DNA of 64,000 bases from Chryseobacterium paludis (GTDB taxonomy: Bacteria > Bacteroidota > Bacteroidia > Flavobacteriales > Weeksellaceae), in assembly GCF_025403485.1 (NCBI RefSeq), contig NZ_CP099966.1, forward strand, positions 4,276,501 through 4,340,500, given 5' to 3'. Below the pieces are notes generated by a model. That model had not been told where the DNA came from, ran no database searches, and saw only the letters and a list, made by a program, of their open reading frames with translations. The translations under genes were made by a program, and so were the position numbers. Numbering within the stretch: position 1 is the stretch's first letter; every line of letters begins with the position of its first letter. Shown in pieces: positions 16,887 to 25,477 of the stretch.

Positions 16887-17141
16887 TTAGCTTTTCTTCG
16901 AGGCCATTCCAAATATCCAAAGGACAATAAGGGCACCACCTACCGCTAATAGCATGCTTCTAAAGTCGAAATTTTCAACTGTTCCCCAGCCGATTAAACT
17001 TCCAACAAATCCTCCTACGAAAGCTCCAACGATTCCTAATATGATAGTCATTAACCAACCACCACCTTGTGTTCCAGGCATAATAAGTTTTGCAATTGCA
17101 CCTGCGATAAGACCGAAAATGATCCAAGTTAAAATTCCCAT
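16887..17141 (-). CDS. GlsB/YeaQ/YmgE-family stress-associated membrane protein
   Basis: An 84-residue, three-helix membrane protein of the transglycosylase-associated (GlsB/YeaQ/YmgE) family. MGILTWIIFGLIAGAIAKLIMPG at the start (Gly/Ala-rich helix ending in the conserved Lys-x-x-x-P-G), then GGWLMTIILGIVGAFVGGFVG and a final hydrophobic helix. Members are linked to general and acid stress, but the molecular role is not settled. Single gene between terminators. Confidence 0.88.
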   Translation of the reverse strand: MGILTWIIFGLIAGAIAKLIMPGTQGGGWLMTIILGIVGAFVGGFVGSLIGWGTVENFDFRSMLLAVGGALIVLWIFGMASKKS

Positions 17142-17209
17142 AGTTCTAAATTTTTAATTGTTAATATACATGAATTGTGTTTGTAAACTCAAGGAGAATA
17201 TGATATAAA

Positions 17210-18163
17210 TCATCTCTTCTTGAAGAATGAGTCAACAAATTCCGTACCATTAAACAATTGCAAATCCTGCATTTTCTCTCCAACCCCTATGTATTTGACA
17301 GGAATTTGAAACTGATCAGAGATGCCAATTACCACACCTCCTTTGGCAGTTCCATCTAGTTTCGTAACTGCTAAAGCATTTACTTCTGTAGCTGCTGTGA
17401 ACTGTTTTGCCTGTTCGAAAGCATTCTGTCCTGTAGAACCGTCTAGAACCAATAAGATCTCATGAGGAGCGTCTGGAATAACCTTTTGCATCACTCTTTT
17501 GATCTTTGAAAGTTCATTCATTAAATTTATTTTATTATGAAGCCTTCCTGCTGTATCAATGATTACAACATCAGCTCCTTGGGCAACTGCACTCTGAACA
17601 GTATCGAAAGCAACAGATGCAGGATCTGAACCCATTTCTTGTTTAACAATGGGTACACCAACTCTTTCACTCCAGATTGTTAATTGATCTACAGCTGCAG
17701 CTCTAAAGGTATCTCCAGCACCAAGTACTACTTTTCTACCTTCGGATTTAAATTGATGGGCTAATTTTCCTATAGTTGTTGTTTTTCCTACTCCGTTTAC
17801 ACCAACCACCATTATTACATAAGGCTTTTTGGTGGAATCTATATTACCGGTTCCTGCATGAGGGTTTTCTAATAATAATTTGGAAATTTCTTCACGGAGG
17901 ATATTATCGAGTTCACTTACATTGACGTATTTATCTTTCGCAACACGCTCTTCAATCCTTTCGATAATTTTGATAGTAGTAGACGCACCTACATCCGATG
18001 CAATAAGTATTTCTTCAAGATCATCAAGCACTTCATCATCTACCGTGCTTTTACCGACTACGGCTTTTGTTATTTTTTCGAAGAAACCCTGACTGGATTT
18101 TTCCAATCCTTTGTCTAAAGTTTCTTTTTCTTCTTTTTTGAAAATATTTTTAAACCAACTCAT
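17210..18163 (-). CDS. ftsY: Signal recognition particle receptor FtsY
   Basis: The SRP receptor GTPase that docks ribosome-nascent-chain complexes at the inner membrane. 317 residues with the short acidic N-domain typical of Bacteroidetes, the helical N-bundle (about 25-95), then the G domain: G1 GVNGVGKTTTIGKL, G2 DTFRAAA, G3 DTAGRLHNK, G4 TKLDGTAKGG. The stretch IKYIGVGEKMQDLQLF closes the NG fold. It follows a small ribosomal-protein operon on the same strand, separated by the RidA-like gene and a terminator. Confidence 0.97.
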   Translation of the reverse strand: MSWFKNIFKKEEKETLDKGLEKSSQGFFEKITKAVVGKSTVDDEVLDDLEEILIASDVGASTTIKIIERIEERVAKDKYVNVSELDNILREEISKLLLENPHAGTGNIDSTKKPYVIMVVGVNGVGKTTTIGKLAHQFKSEGRKVVLGAGDTFRAAAVDQLTIWSERVGVPIVKQEMGSDPASVAFDTVQSAVAQGADVVIIDTAGRLHNKINLMNELSKIKRVMQKVIPDAPHEILLVLDGSTGQNAFEQAKQFTAATEVNALAVTKLDGTAKGGVVIGISDQFQIPVKYIGVGEKMQDLQLFNGTEFVDSFFKKR

Positions 18164-18173
18164 AGTTCCGTTC

Positions 18174-18647
18174 TTATTTATTTTTTTTAATCACTGCAGT
18201 GGCTTCTACTTCAATAAGCACGTCATCTCGGAAGAGTTTACTTACTTCTATAAGACTGCTCACAGGAGGATTCTGGAGATTGATATACCGATCTCTGATT
18301 TTTCTAAAATCTGGTGTTTTGGAAATATCGGTAACAAAAATCCCAAGCTTTACAATATCTTTTCCTGTCCCGCCATATTCTTTTAAAATAATCTCAATAT
18401 TTTTAAAGATCTGCTCTGTTTGCTTTTCTACATTATCAGTCCCTACTAAATTGCCTTTAGCATCTAAAGGAATCTGTCCTGATAAGAGGATCATATTAGA
18501 ACTTCCACAATCTATGCTTACAGATTGCGAGAGACCTTTTATAGTGAAAACTTTTTCTGTGTTTTTATATTCTATACTATTCATTGTGCTTTGGCCAAAT
18601 GAAAACAGAAACATTGACGTAAAAACCAGAACAGCAATCTTTTTCAT
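18174..18647 (-). CDS. Secreted RidA/YjgF-family protein lacking the usual catalytic Arg
   Basis: A 157-residue RidA (YjgF/YER057c) fold protein with an added N-terminal signal peptide (MKKIAVLVFTSMFLFSFGQS). Family landmarks: ILLSGQIPLDAKGNLVG, VEKQTEQIFKNIEIILKEYGG and a C-terminal VLIEVEATAVI. Cytosolic RidA proteins hydrolyse reactive enamines and imines using an Arg in a P-x-R-S strand; here the strand reads PPVSSLIEVSKLF, so that Arg is missing. Imine deaminase activity is therefore doubtful. ATG 18647 was chosen because it starts a clean signal peptide; an ATG at 18686 adds 13 residues. It begins 10 bp before ftsY. Confidence 0.85.
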   Translation of the reverse strand: MKKIAVLVFTSMFLFSFGQSTMNSIEYKNTEKVFTIKGLSQSVSIDCGSSNMILLSGQIPLDAKGNLVGTDNVEKQTEQIFKNIEIILKEYGGTGKDIVKLGIFVTDISKTPDFRKIRDRYINLQNPPVSSLIEVSKLFRDDVLIEVEATAVIKKNK

Positions 18648-18685
18648 ATTAAATTGATTAAAGCATCTGGTGAGCAAAGATAACA

Positions 18686-18716
18686 AAAAAACTACCCAAA
18701 ATATGAGTAGTTTTTA
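18686..18716 (-). terminator. Terminator of the rpmB-rpmG-DUF4295 operon
   Basis: Stem AAAAACTAC / GTAGTTTTT (18688-18696 and 18708-18716) with an 11-base loop; the minus-strand flank is TTTTTTGTTA. It lies 22 bp after the DUF4295 stop and before the RidA-like start. Confidence 0.65.
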
Positions 18717-18737
18717 TATTGTAAATAAAGTATGAGA

Positions 18738-18890
18738 TTATTTTTTCAAATAAACATCAACTTCGTCTGCATTCATTACTTTTTCTTCGAAAACGTAAGC
18801 ACCTGATTTAGATGACTTCACCATTTTCACAACTTTAGTCATTTTTTTTGACTGACCGCTTTGTAGGGTTGCTACTACTTTTTTTGCCAT
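18738..18890 (-). CDS. DUF4295 small basic protein of the ribosomal operon
   Basis: A 50-codon gene starting MAKKVVATLQSGQSKK and ending DEVDVYLKK. It is Lys-rich (predicted very basic) and matches the DUF4295 family found in Bacteroidetes immediately after rpmG. Its conserved place after L28 and L33, 20 bp behind rpmG, and its charge suggest a ribosome-linked role, which is an inference. The start ATG is at 18888-18890. Confidence 0.85.
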   Translation of the reverse strand: MAKKVVATLQSGQSKKMTKVVKMVKSSKSGAYVFEEKVMNADEVDVYLKK

Positions 18891-18910
18891 GGTAAATTAT
18901 ATTTTATAAA

Positions 18911-19093
18911 TTACTTGATTTCTTTATGAAGAGTATATTTCTTAAGAACCGGATTGAACTTTTTAAGCTCTAATCTTTCTGTTGTGTTCTTTTTATTTTT
19001 AGTAGAAATGTATCTAGACATTCCTGCCATACCGCTTTCTTTGTGCTCTGTACATTCAAGAATTACTTGAACTCTATTTCCTTTTTTTGCCAT
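18911..19093 (-). CDS. rpmG: 50S ribosomal protein L33
   Basis: A 60-residue L33: [18 protein letters not shown], then [23 protein letters not shown] and a C-terminal [10 protein letters not shown]. It carries a single Cys (LECTEH) and lacks the second CxxC pair, so it is a zinc-free type. Seven bp after rpmB. Confidence 0.97.
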   Translation of the reverse strand: MAKKGNRVQVILECTEHKESGMAGMSRYISTKNKKNTTERLELKKFNPVLKKYTLHKEIK

Positions 19094-19100
19094 GATTCAA

Positions 19101-19340
19101 TTACTTTTTAATCAATCCGTTTCTTACAGCTCTTTCTAGAGCTTCTTCGATTCCAATCTTGTTAATCACTCTCAATCCATGAGCTGATACTTTCAGTGTT
19201 ACGTGCTTATCTTGCTCCGGAAGGTAAAACTTCTTCTCCAATAAGTTAATTTCAAAACGACGCTTCGTTTTGTTATTAGCGTGAGAAACGTTGTTACCAA
19301 CCATTGCACGCTTTCCTGTTATTTGGCAAATTCTTGACAT
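19101..19340 (-). CDS. rpmB: 50S ribosomal protein L28
   Basis: A 79-residue L28: [28 protein letters not shown] is the family N-terminus, with a C-terminal [19 protein letters not shown]. First gene of the rpmB-rpmG-DUF4295 operon. A TATTTTG-like -7 element reads on the minus strand about 40 bp upstream (near 19378-19384). Confidence 0.97.
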   Translation of the reverse strand: MSRICQITGKRAMVGNNVSHANNKTKRRFEINLLEKKFYLPEQDKHVTLKVSAHGLRVINKIGIEEALERAVRNGLIKK

Positions 19341-19578
19341 ATCTCGATGTTCTTATTTGTATAATATTTGAGGTTGCAAAATAACGAAGAATTTTTTAGA
19401 TAGGCAAATCTTTTATAAAATATTTGCAAATAACCTCTTGATTAATAATATTGAAGATTGTCCATATAATACTGTATTACTGGTGTGGAGCGAGAACTGA
19501 TAAATTTCATGTAAAGATAATTAAGAGCGATAAATTAATCTTATATCTTTGTTTTTAATTAATCTAAATAAAAATAAC

Positions 19579-21291
19579 ATGAAGAAGGTTTATGTTTTAT
19601 TGTCTATGTTACCAATTGGTATAATGGCGCAAAATTTTTCTGAAGTTCAGACGGGTATGAAAAATTTCTATTATTCTGCAAGTGATGTAGGTCATGTTGA
19701 TAACAATGGATTTCAGGATATAGTCATTAATGGAGCTGTAGATACAGATGGTGATGGGAGCGCAGATACATCATTCAATGAAGTCTATAAAAATAATGGA
19801 AGCACGCTGACTCTGTATGCAGATTTGGGTATGGATGCTACACATTTGGGGGATATTAAATTTATCGATTATAATAATGATGGTCTTACTGATATTATTT
19901 CTACAGGATTGAGTTATATAGATATTGTTAATTATAAGCATTACCGGTTTAGAAATACAGGTTCAGGATTTGTAAAAGAAGCTGAGCTGCCGGGGAAGAT
20001 TTATGGTTCCATGGAGGTTTTTGATTTTAATCATGATGGATTGCAGGATTATGCAATTAATGGAACCCAGTATATTGATGGAACAGGTTTCGTTAATAAA
20101 CTAGACTATTATCAGAATTCAGCTGTAGGATTTCAACTATTTCAAGGATGGATGGAAGGGACTCAAAACAGTAGTTTTAAAATGGTAGATCTGAACAATG
20201 ATCATCTTCTGGATATGGTTATTTTAGGGTACGATGTCAATACCAATCCGATTTTTAGAGTTTATTTAAATAATTCCGGGACGCTTACATTATCGCAAAC
20301 GCTTCTTCCTCTTGCAAATGGAAAAATTGAGTTTGCTGATTTTAATGCGGATGGCTATCAAGATATCGTTGTGGCGGCTCAGGATGAAAATTTTGCTGGG
20401 TATCTGGGGATATTAATGAATGATGGAACCGGTCATCTTAATATTCAGCAGGTGAATGTTCCTGAAATATCAGAACCCGCTCTTGCTGTAGGGGATATGA
20501 ATAATGATGGATATTACGATTTTATAGTGTCTGGAAATGATGATAATAATGATGCGCTTGTTAAGGTGTTTTTATTTAATTCGGCTAATCAGACATTTAC
20601 TGAAAATACAACTACAGGTTTGCATAGTTTAGGAGGCCCTGGTTTTGTGCATTTACTTGACTATAACAATGATCATCATCTCGATGTTTTATTGTCCGGA
20701 TTTGATTGGGCAGATCCGGGAATGCCTTCATTAACTAAAATCTTCAAAAATGTTTCTACAGAAACAAATTTAAAGCCTGCGCCTCCTACAAACCTTAGTC
20801 TTACAAAAAACGGAAACCGATTTAATTTCTCATGGACTGGTGCTACTGACGATAAAACACCGGTCACTGCTTTGAGCTATGAAATTACGGTAGGAAAGAC
20901 TCCTGGAGTTTATGATATTGCTAAATATATTGTGACAACACCTTCCTGGTTTTTAGATCTTGATTCTTCGGTGCAGAATGTATATTGGAGTGTAAGATCA
21001 ATAGATGCTTCTAAAGCATATTCTGATCGTTCTACTGAAGCTACTTTGGGAACTCAGAACATCATTAAGGAACGTGATTTTATGATATATCCGAATCCTG
21101 CTTCTGAGAAAGTATTTATAAAAGGAGAGAAAGTAACTGATGTTGAAATGTATTCAATAGATGGTAAAAAACTAAGTATTGATATGAGTGCTGATCGCTC
21201 TCTCAATGTGTCACATCTAATTAAAGGAGTTTATCTTCTGAAAGTAAAAATAAAAGACCAATGGACCACCAGAAAACTCATCATTAAATAA
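19579..21291 (+). CDS. FG-GAP/VCBS beta-propeller protein secreted by type IX secretion
   Basis: A 570-residue exported protein. Signal peptide MKKVYVLLSMLPIGIMAQ; residues about 30-400 hold at least seven FG-GAP/VCBS-like repeats with Asp-rich calcium loops (DYNNDGLTDII, DFNHDGLQDYAI, DLNNDHLLDMVI, DFNADGYQDIVV, DMNNDGYYDFIV, DYNNDHHLDVLL), which should form a beta-propeller. A fibronectin-like region follows (about 410-495), then a T9SS type A sorting domain: DFMIYPNPASEKVFI ... GVYLLKVKIKDQWTTRKLIIK. The function is unknown; such propellers bind ligands or matrix. ATG 19579 was preferred to 19549 because it opens the signal peptide. Confidence 0.88.
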   Translation: MKKVYVLLSMLPIGIMAQNFSEVQTGMKNFYYSASDVGHVDNNGFQDIVINGAVDTDGDGSADTSFNEVYKNNGSTLTLYADLGMDATHLGDIKFIDYNNDGLTDIISTGLSYIDIVNYKHYRFRNTGSGFVKEAELPGKIYGSMEVFDFNHDGLQDYAINGTQYIDGTGFVNKLDYYQNSAVGFQLFQGWMEGTQNSSFKMVDLNNDHLLDMVILGYDVNTNPIFRVYLNNSGTLTLSQTLLPLANGKIEFADFNADGYQDIVVAAQDENFAGYLGILMNDGTGHLNIQQVNVPEISEPALAVGDMNNDGYYDFIVSGNDDNNDALVKVFLFNSANQTFTENTTTGLHSLGGPGFVHLLDYNNDHHLDVLLSGFDWADPGMPSLTKIFKNVSTETNLKPAPPTNLSLTKNGNRFNFSWTGATDDKTPVTALSYEITVGKTPGVYDIAKYIVTTPSWFLDLDSSVQNVYWSVRSIDASKAYSDRSTEATLGTQNIIKERDFMIYPNPASEKVFIKGEKVTDVEMYSIDGKKLSIDMSADRSLNVSHLIKGVYLLKVKIKDQWTTRKLIIK

Positions 21292-21307
21292 TTGAACGTT
21301 TATCAAT

Positions 21308-21345
21308 GAGAAAAACCAGATGTCCAGCTGGTTTTTCTCTTTTAT
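21308..21345 (+). terminator. Terminator of the FG-GAP protein gene
   Basis: A 12-bp perfect stem GAGAAAAACCAG / CTGGTTTTTCTC (21308-21319 and 21328-21339) with an eight-base loop and TTTT tail, 16 bp after the stop codon. Confidence 0.85.
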
Positions 21346-21400
21346 TGTTTGTATTTTTTTGTGTCGGATCTTCTTGTAATAAACGAAACGACGTACATCG

Positions 21401-21427
21401 GGAGACTTTTCAAAGTCTCCTTTTTTT
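21401..21427 (+). terminator. Second plus-strand terminator hairpin
   Basis: Stem GGAGACTT / AAGTCTCC with loop TTCA, followed by seven T on the plus strand. It comes 62 bp after the first terminator with no gene between. Confidence 0.7.
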
Positions 21428-21436
21428 AATTAGGAA

Positions 21437-23077
21437 TCACCCTTTATTTTTTTTAAGTCTGTTTTGAAATCTTTTAATTAAAAAGTAAAACAATAAGAAA
21501 CCTAAAGCAAAAATTGAAAATCTGGATAAAAGATCACCAGCTCTTGTATAAAAAGTCTGTTGATCATAAAGATTTACCCTGGCAAATAATGTCGTCTGAT
21601 CCCCATAAAAAGTATCCTCCAGAACTTCACCCTTCGCATTGATATGTGCTGAAATTCCACTGTTGGCAGCACGGACGATTTCTCTTCGTGTTTCAATAGC
21701 TCTTAATTTAGCATAAGATAGCAATTGTTTATGGCCCTCTGTAACTCCCCACCATGAATCGTTGGTCATAATGGCCAGGAAATTAGCTCCTTTTTTTACA
21801 TAATCGGTTACGAATTCTCCATAAATACTTTCATAACAAATGATCGGTGCAATTTTTCCTTTATTGTACGGGTTTGAAAAAGCAACTCTTTCTTTGTCTA
21901 TTCCTAATGAAACAACTGATCCGCCTAAATTAAGCATTGCATCGCCTAAAAGGGGTTTTAAAACACTCATATAGGGGAAGATCTCAACACCTGGCACCAG
22001 TTTTCCTTTATGATATACTTCCACTTTTTGATTAGGGACAACTTGTATTGCTGAATTATAACTGGCAACCCAAAGCCCTGGATTAATTTGATAGGCTTCT
22101 TTAGGGAGGTCTTTTTCATTTAAAAAGAAATGATGTGATGAAATTCCTGTAGCAAAGACAGAACCGGGATGCTTTGAAAGGAATCCTTTAATGTTATTTA
22201 AAAGTAAACTTTTTTCAAATGCGGTCTCAGAAATAGAGCCTCTTCCGGGAATTGCTGTCTCCGGAGCGATATAATAATCGATCTTTCCTTTTGAGTTTTT
22301 CTCTGCAAGATTTAATAGATCATTTTCGATCGTTAAGCTGTCTTTTGAATATTTTTCGGCATAAGGATCAAGATCAGGCTGAAGCATTAAAACATTAACC
22401 TGTCCGATAGGTTTTTCATTAAAGTTATTATACTTGATTACTGAAATGATCATTGGTATGATGATTAAAGCAGCAGTAATTGATGTATTTCGGATAAGAT
22501 CTTTCTTTTTACGTCCTGCTTCCCAGGTTCTTATGGTATAGAAGATAAATAGATTAATAACTAGGATCCAAAAACTTCCTCCTGTTGCTCCTAAGGTATC
22601 ATACCATTGAATTAATTTTGGATAATCAGCAAACACATTTCCCAGATTAAGCCATGGCCAGGTCAATTCCCAGCTCATATGAAATTTTTCAAATCCCATC
22701 CATATCGCTATAAGAAAGGCAAACCCCCAATAAGTTCCCTGTGCATTTTTATACCAATGATAACATTGAAAAACCAAGGAATACAAGAAAGAATTAACCA
22801 GAACAGGAAATACTACAGCCATTAGTGAATGGCTTCCGTCCGGGTTTTTTGATCCATACAGCCATCCGGTTGTTACAATATTCCAAATCACAAAACACAG
22901 GTAGGAAAGTCCAAAGACTACCCAGCTCTTTCTTTTGAAACCTGAAAATTTGGAAACTCCATGTTCCATCATCAGAAGTGGAACAAGGGCAAAAAAGATA
23001 AAGAACGGAATCCCGTAAGTTGGCCATGATATGGACAATAGCATCGCTGAAATGAGCGTAAGTAAAACGTATTTCAT
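21437..23077 (-). CDS. lnt: Apolipoprotein N-acyltransferase
   Basis: Adds the third acyl chain to lipoproteins at the inner membrane. 546 residues: about seven hydrophobic helices in the first 210 residues and a terminal one near 525, enclosing a nitrilase-type periplasmic domain. The catalytic Glu (YIAPETAIPGRG, near 272), Lys (YHKGKLVPGVE, near 356) and Cys (PIICYESIYGEF, near 413) are all present, as is NDSWWGVTEGHKQL. The presence of several predicted lipoproteins in the window fits. It is divergent from a VanZ-family gene with 55 bp between starts. Confidence 0.95.
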   Translation of the reverse strand: MKYVLLTLISAMLLSISWPTYGIPFFIFFALVPLLMMEHGVSKFSGFKRKSWVVFGLSYLCFVIWNIVTTGWLYGSKNPDGSHSLMAVVFPVLVNSFLYSLVFQCYHWYKNAQGTYWGFAFLIAIWMGFEKFHMSWELTWPWLNLGNVFADYPKLIQWYDTLGATGGSFWILVINLFIFYTIRTWEAGRKKKDLIRNTSITAALIIIPMIISVIKYNNFNEKPIGQVNVLMLQPDLDPYAEKYSKDSLTIENDLLNLAEKNSKGKIDYYIAPETAIPGRGSISETAFEKSLLLNNIKGFLSKHPGSVFATGISSHHFFLNEKDLPKEAYQINPGLWVASYNSAIQVVPNQKVEVYHKGKLVPGVEIFPYMSVLKPLLGDAMLNLGGSVVSLGIDKERVAFSNPYNKGKIAPIICYESIYGEFVTDYVKKGANFLAIMTNDSWWGVTEGHKQLLSYAKLRAIETRREIVRAANSGISAHINAKGEVLEDTFYGDQTTLFARVNLYDQQTFYTRAGDLLSRFSIFALGFLLFYFLIKRFQNRLKKNKG

Positions 23078-23118
23078 TAAATTAGATTAACACACAAATT
23101 TAATGTTTTTGAAATGAA

Positions 23119-23126
23119 TAAATTTG
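23119..23126 (+). promoter_or_regulatory. Putative -7 element (TAAATTTG) of the VanZ-family gene
   Basis: TAAATTTG matches TAnnTTTG and ends six bases before ATG 23133, implying a very short or absent leader. No clear -33 element is seen. Confidence 0.45.
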
Positions 23127-23132
23127 CAATTG

Positions 23133-23555
23133 ATGTTAAAGAAAATTTACAAATTTGTTATTGGCCCTTACAGCCTGATTTTGCTCTACCTTATGTTTTT
23201 AGGAATGGGTCGGGTTCAGTATGAGGATAATGTGGTAAGGATGGAACCTGTTTTATCAACCATCTGGTATATAAAAGAAACAATTCTTTGGAAAGATATC
23301 ATTCTGATTGTATTGGGAAATGTTATTATGTTTATTCCTTTTGGCTTTTTAGGATGGATTTTCCCGGGTCTTAATAACCTTAAAAGTCTTTTGTTTAGTT
23401 TTTTGTCTGCGATTACAATCGTAGAAGCATTTCAATATTTTACAAGAATGGGAATTTTTGAAGTGGATGATATTATATTAAACACTTTCGGAGTCTATCT
23501 TGGTTGGTTAATGCGTAAATTGCTGGAGGATAAATTTAACCATTTAACTCTTTAG
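23133..23555 (+). CDS. VanZ-family membrane protein
   Basis: A 140-residue integral membrane protein with four predicted helices. The family motif runs through NVIMFIPFGFLGWIFPG (the N-x-x-x-F-x-P-x-G pattern) and VEAFQYFTRMGIFEVDDIILNTFGVYLGW (E-x-x-Q ... D-x-x-x-N-x-x-G). VanZ in enterococci gives low-level teicoplanin resistance, but most family members have no assigned role. ATG 23133 was chosen; the longer frame opens with TTG at 23124 inside the promoter element. Its 3' end overlaps the convergent proC by 20 bp. Confidence 0.85.
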   Translation: MLKKIYKFVIGPYSLILLYLMFLGMGRVQYEDNVVRMEPVLSTIWYIKETILWKDIILIVLGNVIMFIPFGFLGWIFPGLNNLKSLLFSFLSAITIVEAFQYFTRMGIFEVDDIILNTFGVYLGWLMRKLLEDKFNHLTL

Positions 23556-24339
23556 CACGTTTCTCAGCATTCAGAATGCCTTTCTTTAAGATTTCTTTGA
23601 AATTGTTTTCTTCAAAGGTTTTTAAAGCAGCTTCAGTTGTACCACCTTTTGATGCAACATCTTTTATCAGTTCTTCAATATTTTTTTCAGAATTGTTCAT
23701 GAGATGATAAGCTCCGAGCATGGTTTGCTTAACAAAAAGTTTGGAAAGGTTTTCATCAATTCCCATTTCAACTCCAGCTTTTATCATTGCATCAACAATA
23801 TAATAGAAGTAAGCTGGTCCACTTCCTGATAGAGCAGTTACGCCGTCCAATAGTTCTTCATTTTCCAGATAAACAGATCTTCCAGTACTGTTCAGTAGCC
23901 TTTCAACATTGATGAGCTGGTTGAAAGAAATACCTTCAGCGGAAGTATAACCTGTAATTCCCATTCCAAGGAGAGTAGGGGAATTAGGCATAGCCCTTAC
24001 CACCATTGGATGGTTTAACAATTTTTGTATTTTCTCGATTTTAATTCCAGCCATAATGGACAGAACCATTTGGTTCTCTTTTAAAGAAAACTGAATATTG
24101 TCAACAACATTTTGAAAGTCCTGAGGTTTTACAGCAATGATAATAAGATCAGCATCGAGTTCCTTAACCTCGTTAAAAGTTGAAATTTTAGAATGAGGAA
24201 ATTCTTCAGAAATTTTAGCGAACTTAGATTCGTTTCTTGTGATCAGGTGAAGATCTTCAGCCTTTATTAATTCATACTTCAAAAAAGATTTTGAAAATGA
24301 CAAACCCATATTTCCGGCTCCCAGAATAGCTATTTTCAT
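23536..24339 (-). CDS. proC: Pyrroline-5-carboxylate reductase
   Basis: Last step of proline synthesis, NAD(P)H-dependent. 267 residues: the Rossmann motif MKIAILGAGNMGLSFSKSF, then IIAVKPQDF, VVRAMPNSPTLLGMGITGY, and the C-terminal dimerisation signature ALSGSGPAYFYYIVDAMIKAG with VASKGGTTEAAL. All motifs are intact. It converges on the VanZ-family gene and overlaps it by 20 bp, with no terminator visible between them. Confidence 0.97.
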   Translation of the reverse strand: MKIAILGAGNMGLSFSKSFLKYELIKAEDLHLITRNESKFAKISEEFPHSKISTFNEVKELDADLIIIAVKPQDFQNVVDNIQFSLKENQMVLSIMAGIKIEKIQKLLNHPMVVRAMPNSPTLLGMGITGYTSAEGISFNQLINVERLLNSTGRSVYLENEELLDGVTALSGSGPAYFYYIVDAMIKAGVEMGIDENLSKLFVKQTMLGAYHLMNNSEKNIEELIKDVASKGGTTEAALKTFEENNFKEILKKGILNAEKRAKELNG

Positions 24340-24404
24340 ATTGTGTTTTTATAATTTTTAACTAAAATAGTGCTTTTTATTTTAAAAACGAGCTAGAAAC
24401 TTAA

Positions 24405-24432
24405 ACAAAAAAACAGCCATAAATAAGGCTGT
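24405..24432 (-). terminator. Terminator of murB
   Basis: Stem ACAGCC / GGCTGT (24413-24418 and 24427-24432) followed on the minus strand by TTTTTTTGTTT. It is 32 bp after the murB stop. Confidence 0.7.
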
Positions 24433-24463
24433 CTGTATTTAAAAATAATCGTCTTCTTTATTT

Positions 24464-25477
24464 TTAGATAATATTTACCTCTCTTTCCAGTTCAATACTG
24501 AATTTTTCTTTTACAGAATTGATGATCTCTGTAGAAAAATCAAAAATTTCCTTGCCTGTTGCATTTCCGGTAGCATTGATAATAACCAGAGATTGTAATT
24601 GATGCGATGCAACATTGCCAATTTGTTTTCCTTTCCAGCCACACTGTTCAATAAGCCATCCTGCGGGGACTTTTACCTGATCTCCGGCTGGGTAACCTTG
24701 AATATTTTCGAACTTTTCTTTTAGAGCTTCAAATTGAGGTTGAGGAATTGTGGGATTTTTAAAAAAGCTGCCTGCATTTCCAATAATTTTAGGGTCTGGA
24801 AGTTTACTTTGTCTGATGTTGATCACTGCTTTAGAAACATCCTGAATGGTAGGGTTTTCAATATTTAATTTTTCGAGTTCACCCTTTATCGCTCCATATT
24901 CGGTTTTAATAGGATGATCTTTTCTGGTTAATCTGAATGTCACATCCAGGATCACATATTTACCTTTTCCTTCCTGCTTGAAAATAGAATCTCTATATCC
25001 GAATCTGCATTTTTCTAAATCAAATGTTTCAATATCCAATGTTTCTAAATTCAAGACTGTACAACTTACGAACACATCTTTTATTTCTGTTCCGTAGGCG
25101 CCAATATTCTGCATGGGAGAGGTTCCTACATTTCCAGGGATTAATGAAAGGTTTTCCAGTCCGCCATAATTTTTATCGAGGCAATACATCACAAATTCAT
25201 GCCAGTTTTCGCCTGATCTTGCTGTTACCAAAATATTGTTTTCGTCTACATTCTCTTCAGAAATTCCTTTTAGATTAATCTGAATAGCTACACCTTCAAA
25301 ATCTTTAGTCAATAACACATTACTGCCACCTCCTAAAAACAGAATGGGTAATGAATAAGAAGTAGAAAATCGAATTGCTTCTTTTAGGTCTTCGATTGTA
25401 CTGACTTCTGTGAAATATTTTGCTGTAGCTTCAACACCAAAAGTATTATAGGCTTTTAGAGAAAAATTATCTTGCAT
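24464..25477 (-). CDS. murB: UDP-N-acetylenolpyruvoylglucosamine reductase
   Basis: Reduces the enolpyruvyl group to make UDP-MurNAc, with FAD. 337 residues, type I layout: LKAYNTFGVEATAKYF, the FAD-binding LPILFLGGGSNVLLTKDFEG, GLENLSLIPGNVGTSPMQNIGAYG, YRDSIFKQEGKGKYVIL (with the YRxSxFK motif) and GNAGSFFKNP, where the catalytic Ser lies. The final PAGWLIEQCGWKGKQIG is also typical. Its start overlaps the end of the preceding lipoprotein gene by 11 bp. Confidence 0.97.
   Translation of the reverse strand: MQDNFSLKAYNTFGVEATAKYFTEVSTIEDLKEAIRFSTSYSLPILFLGGGSNVLLTKDFEGVAIQINLKGISEENVDENNILVTARSGENWHEFVMYCLDKNYGGLENLSLIPGNVGTSPMQNIGAYGTEIKDVFVSCTVLNLETLDIETFDLEKCRFGYRDSIFKQEGKGKYVILDVTFRLTRKDHPIKTEYGAIKGELEKLNIENPTIQDVSKAVINIRQSKLPDPKIIGNAGSFFKNPTIPQPQFEALKEKFENIQGYPAGDQVKVPAGWLIEQCGWKGKQIGNVASHQLQSLVIINATGNATGKEIFDFSTEIINSVKEKFSIELEREVNII

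Noticed and set aside
18199..18657. A 152-codon open frame antisense to the secreted RidA-like gene
   Set aside because: It is Ser/Ile-rich without a domain, and is the mirror of a clearly real coding frame.
19441..19520. A possible tRNA or small RNA between rpmB and the FG-GAP gene
   Set aside because: No cloverleaf, no CCA-type 3' end and no clear promoter or terminator pair.
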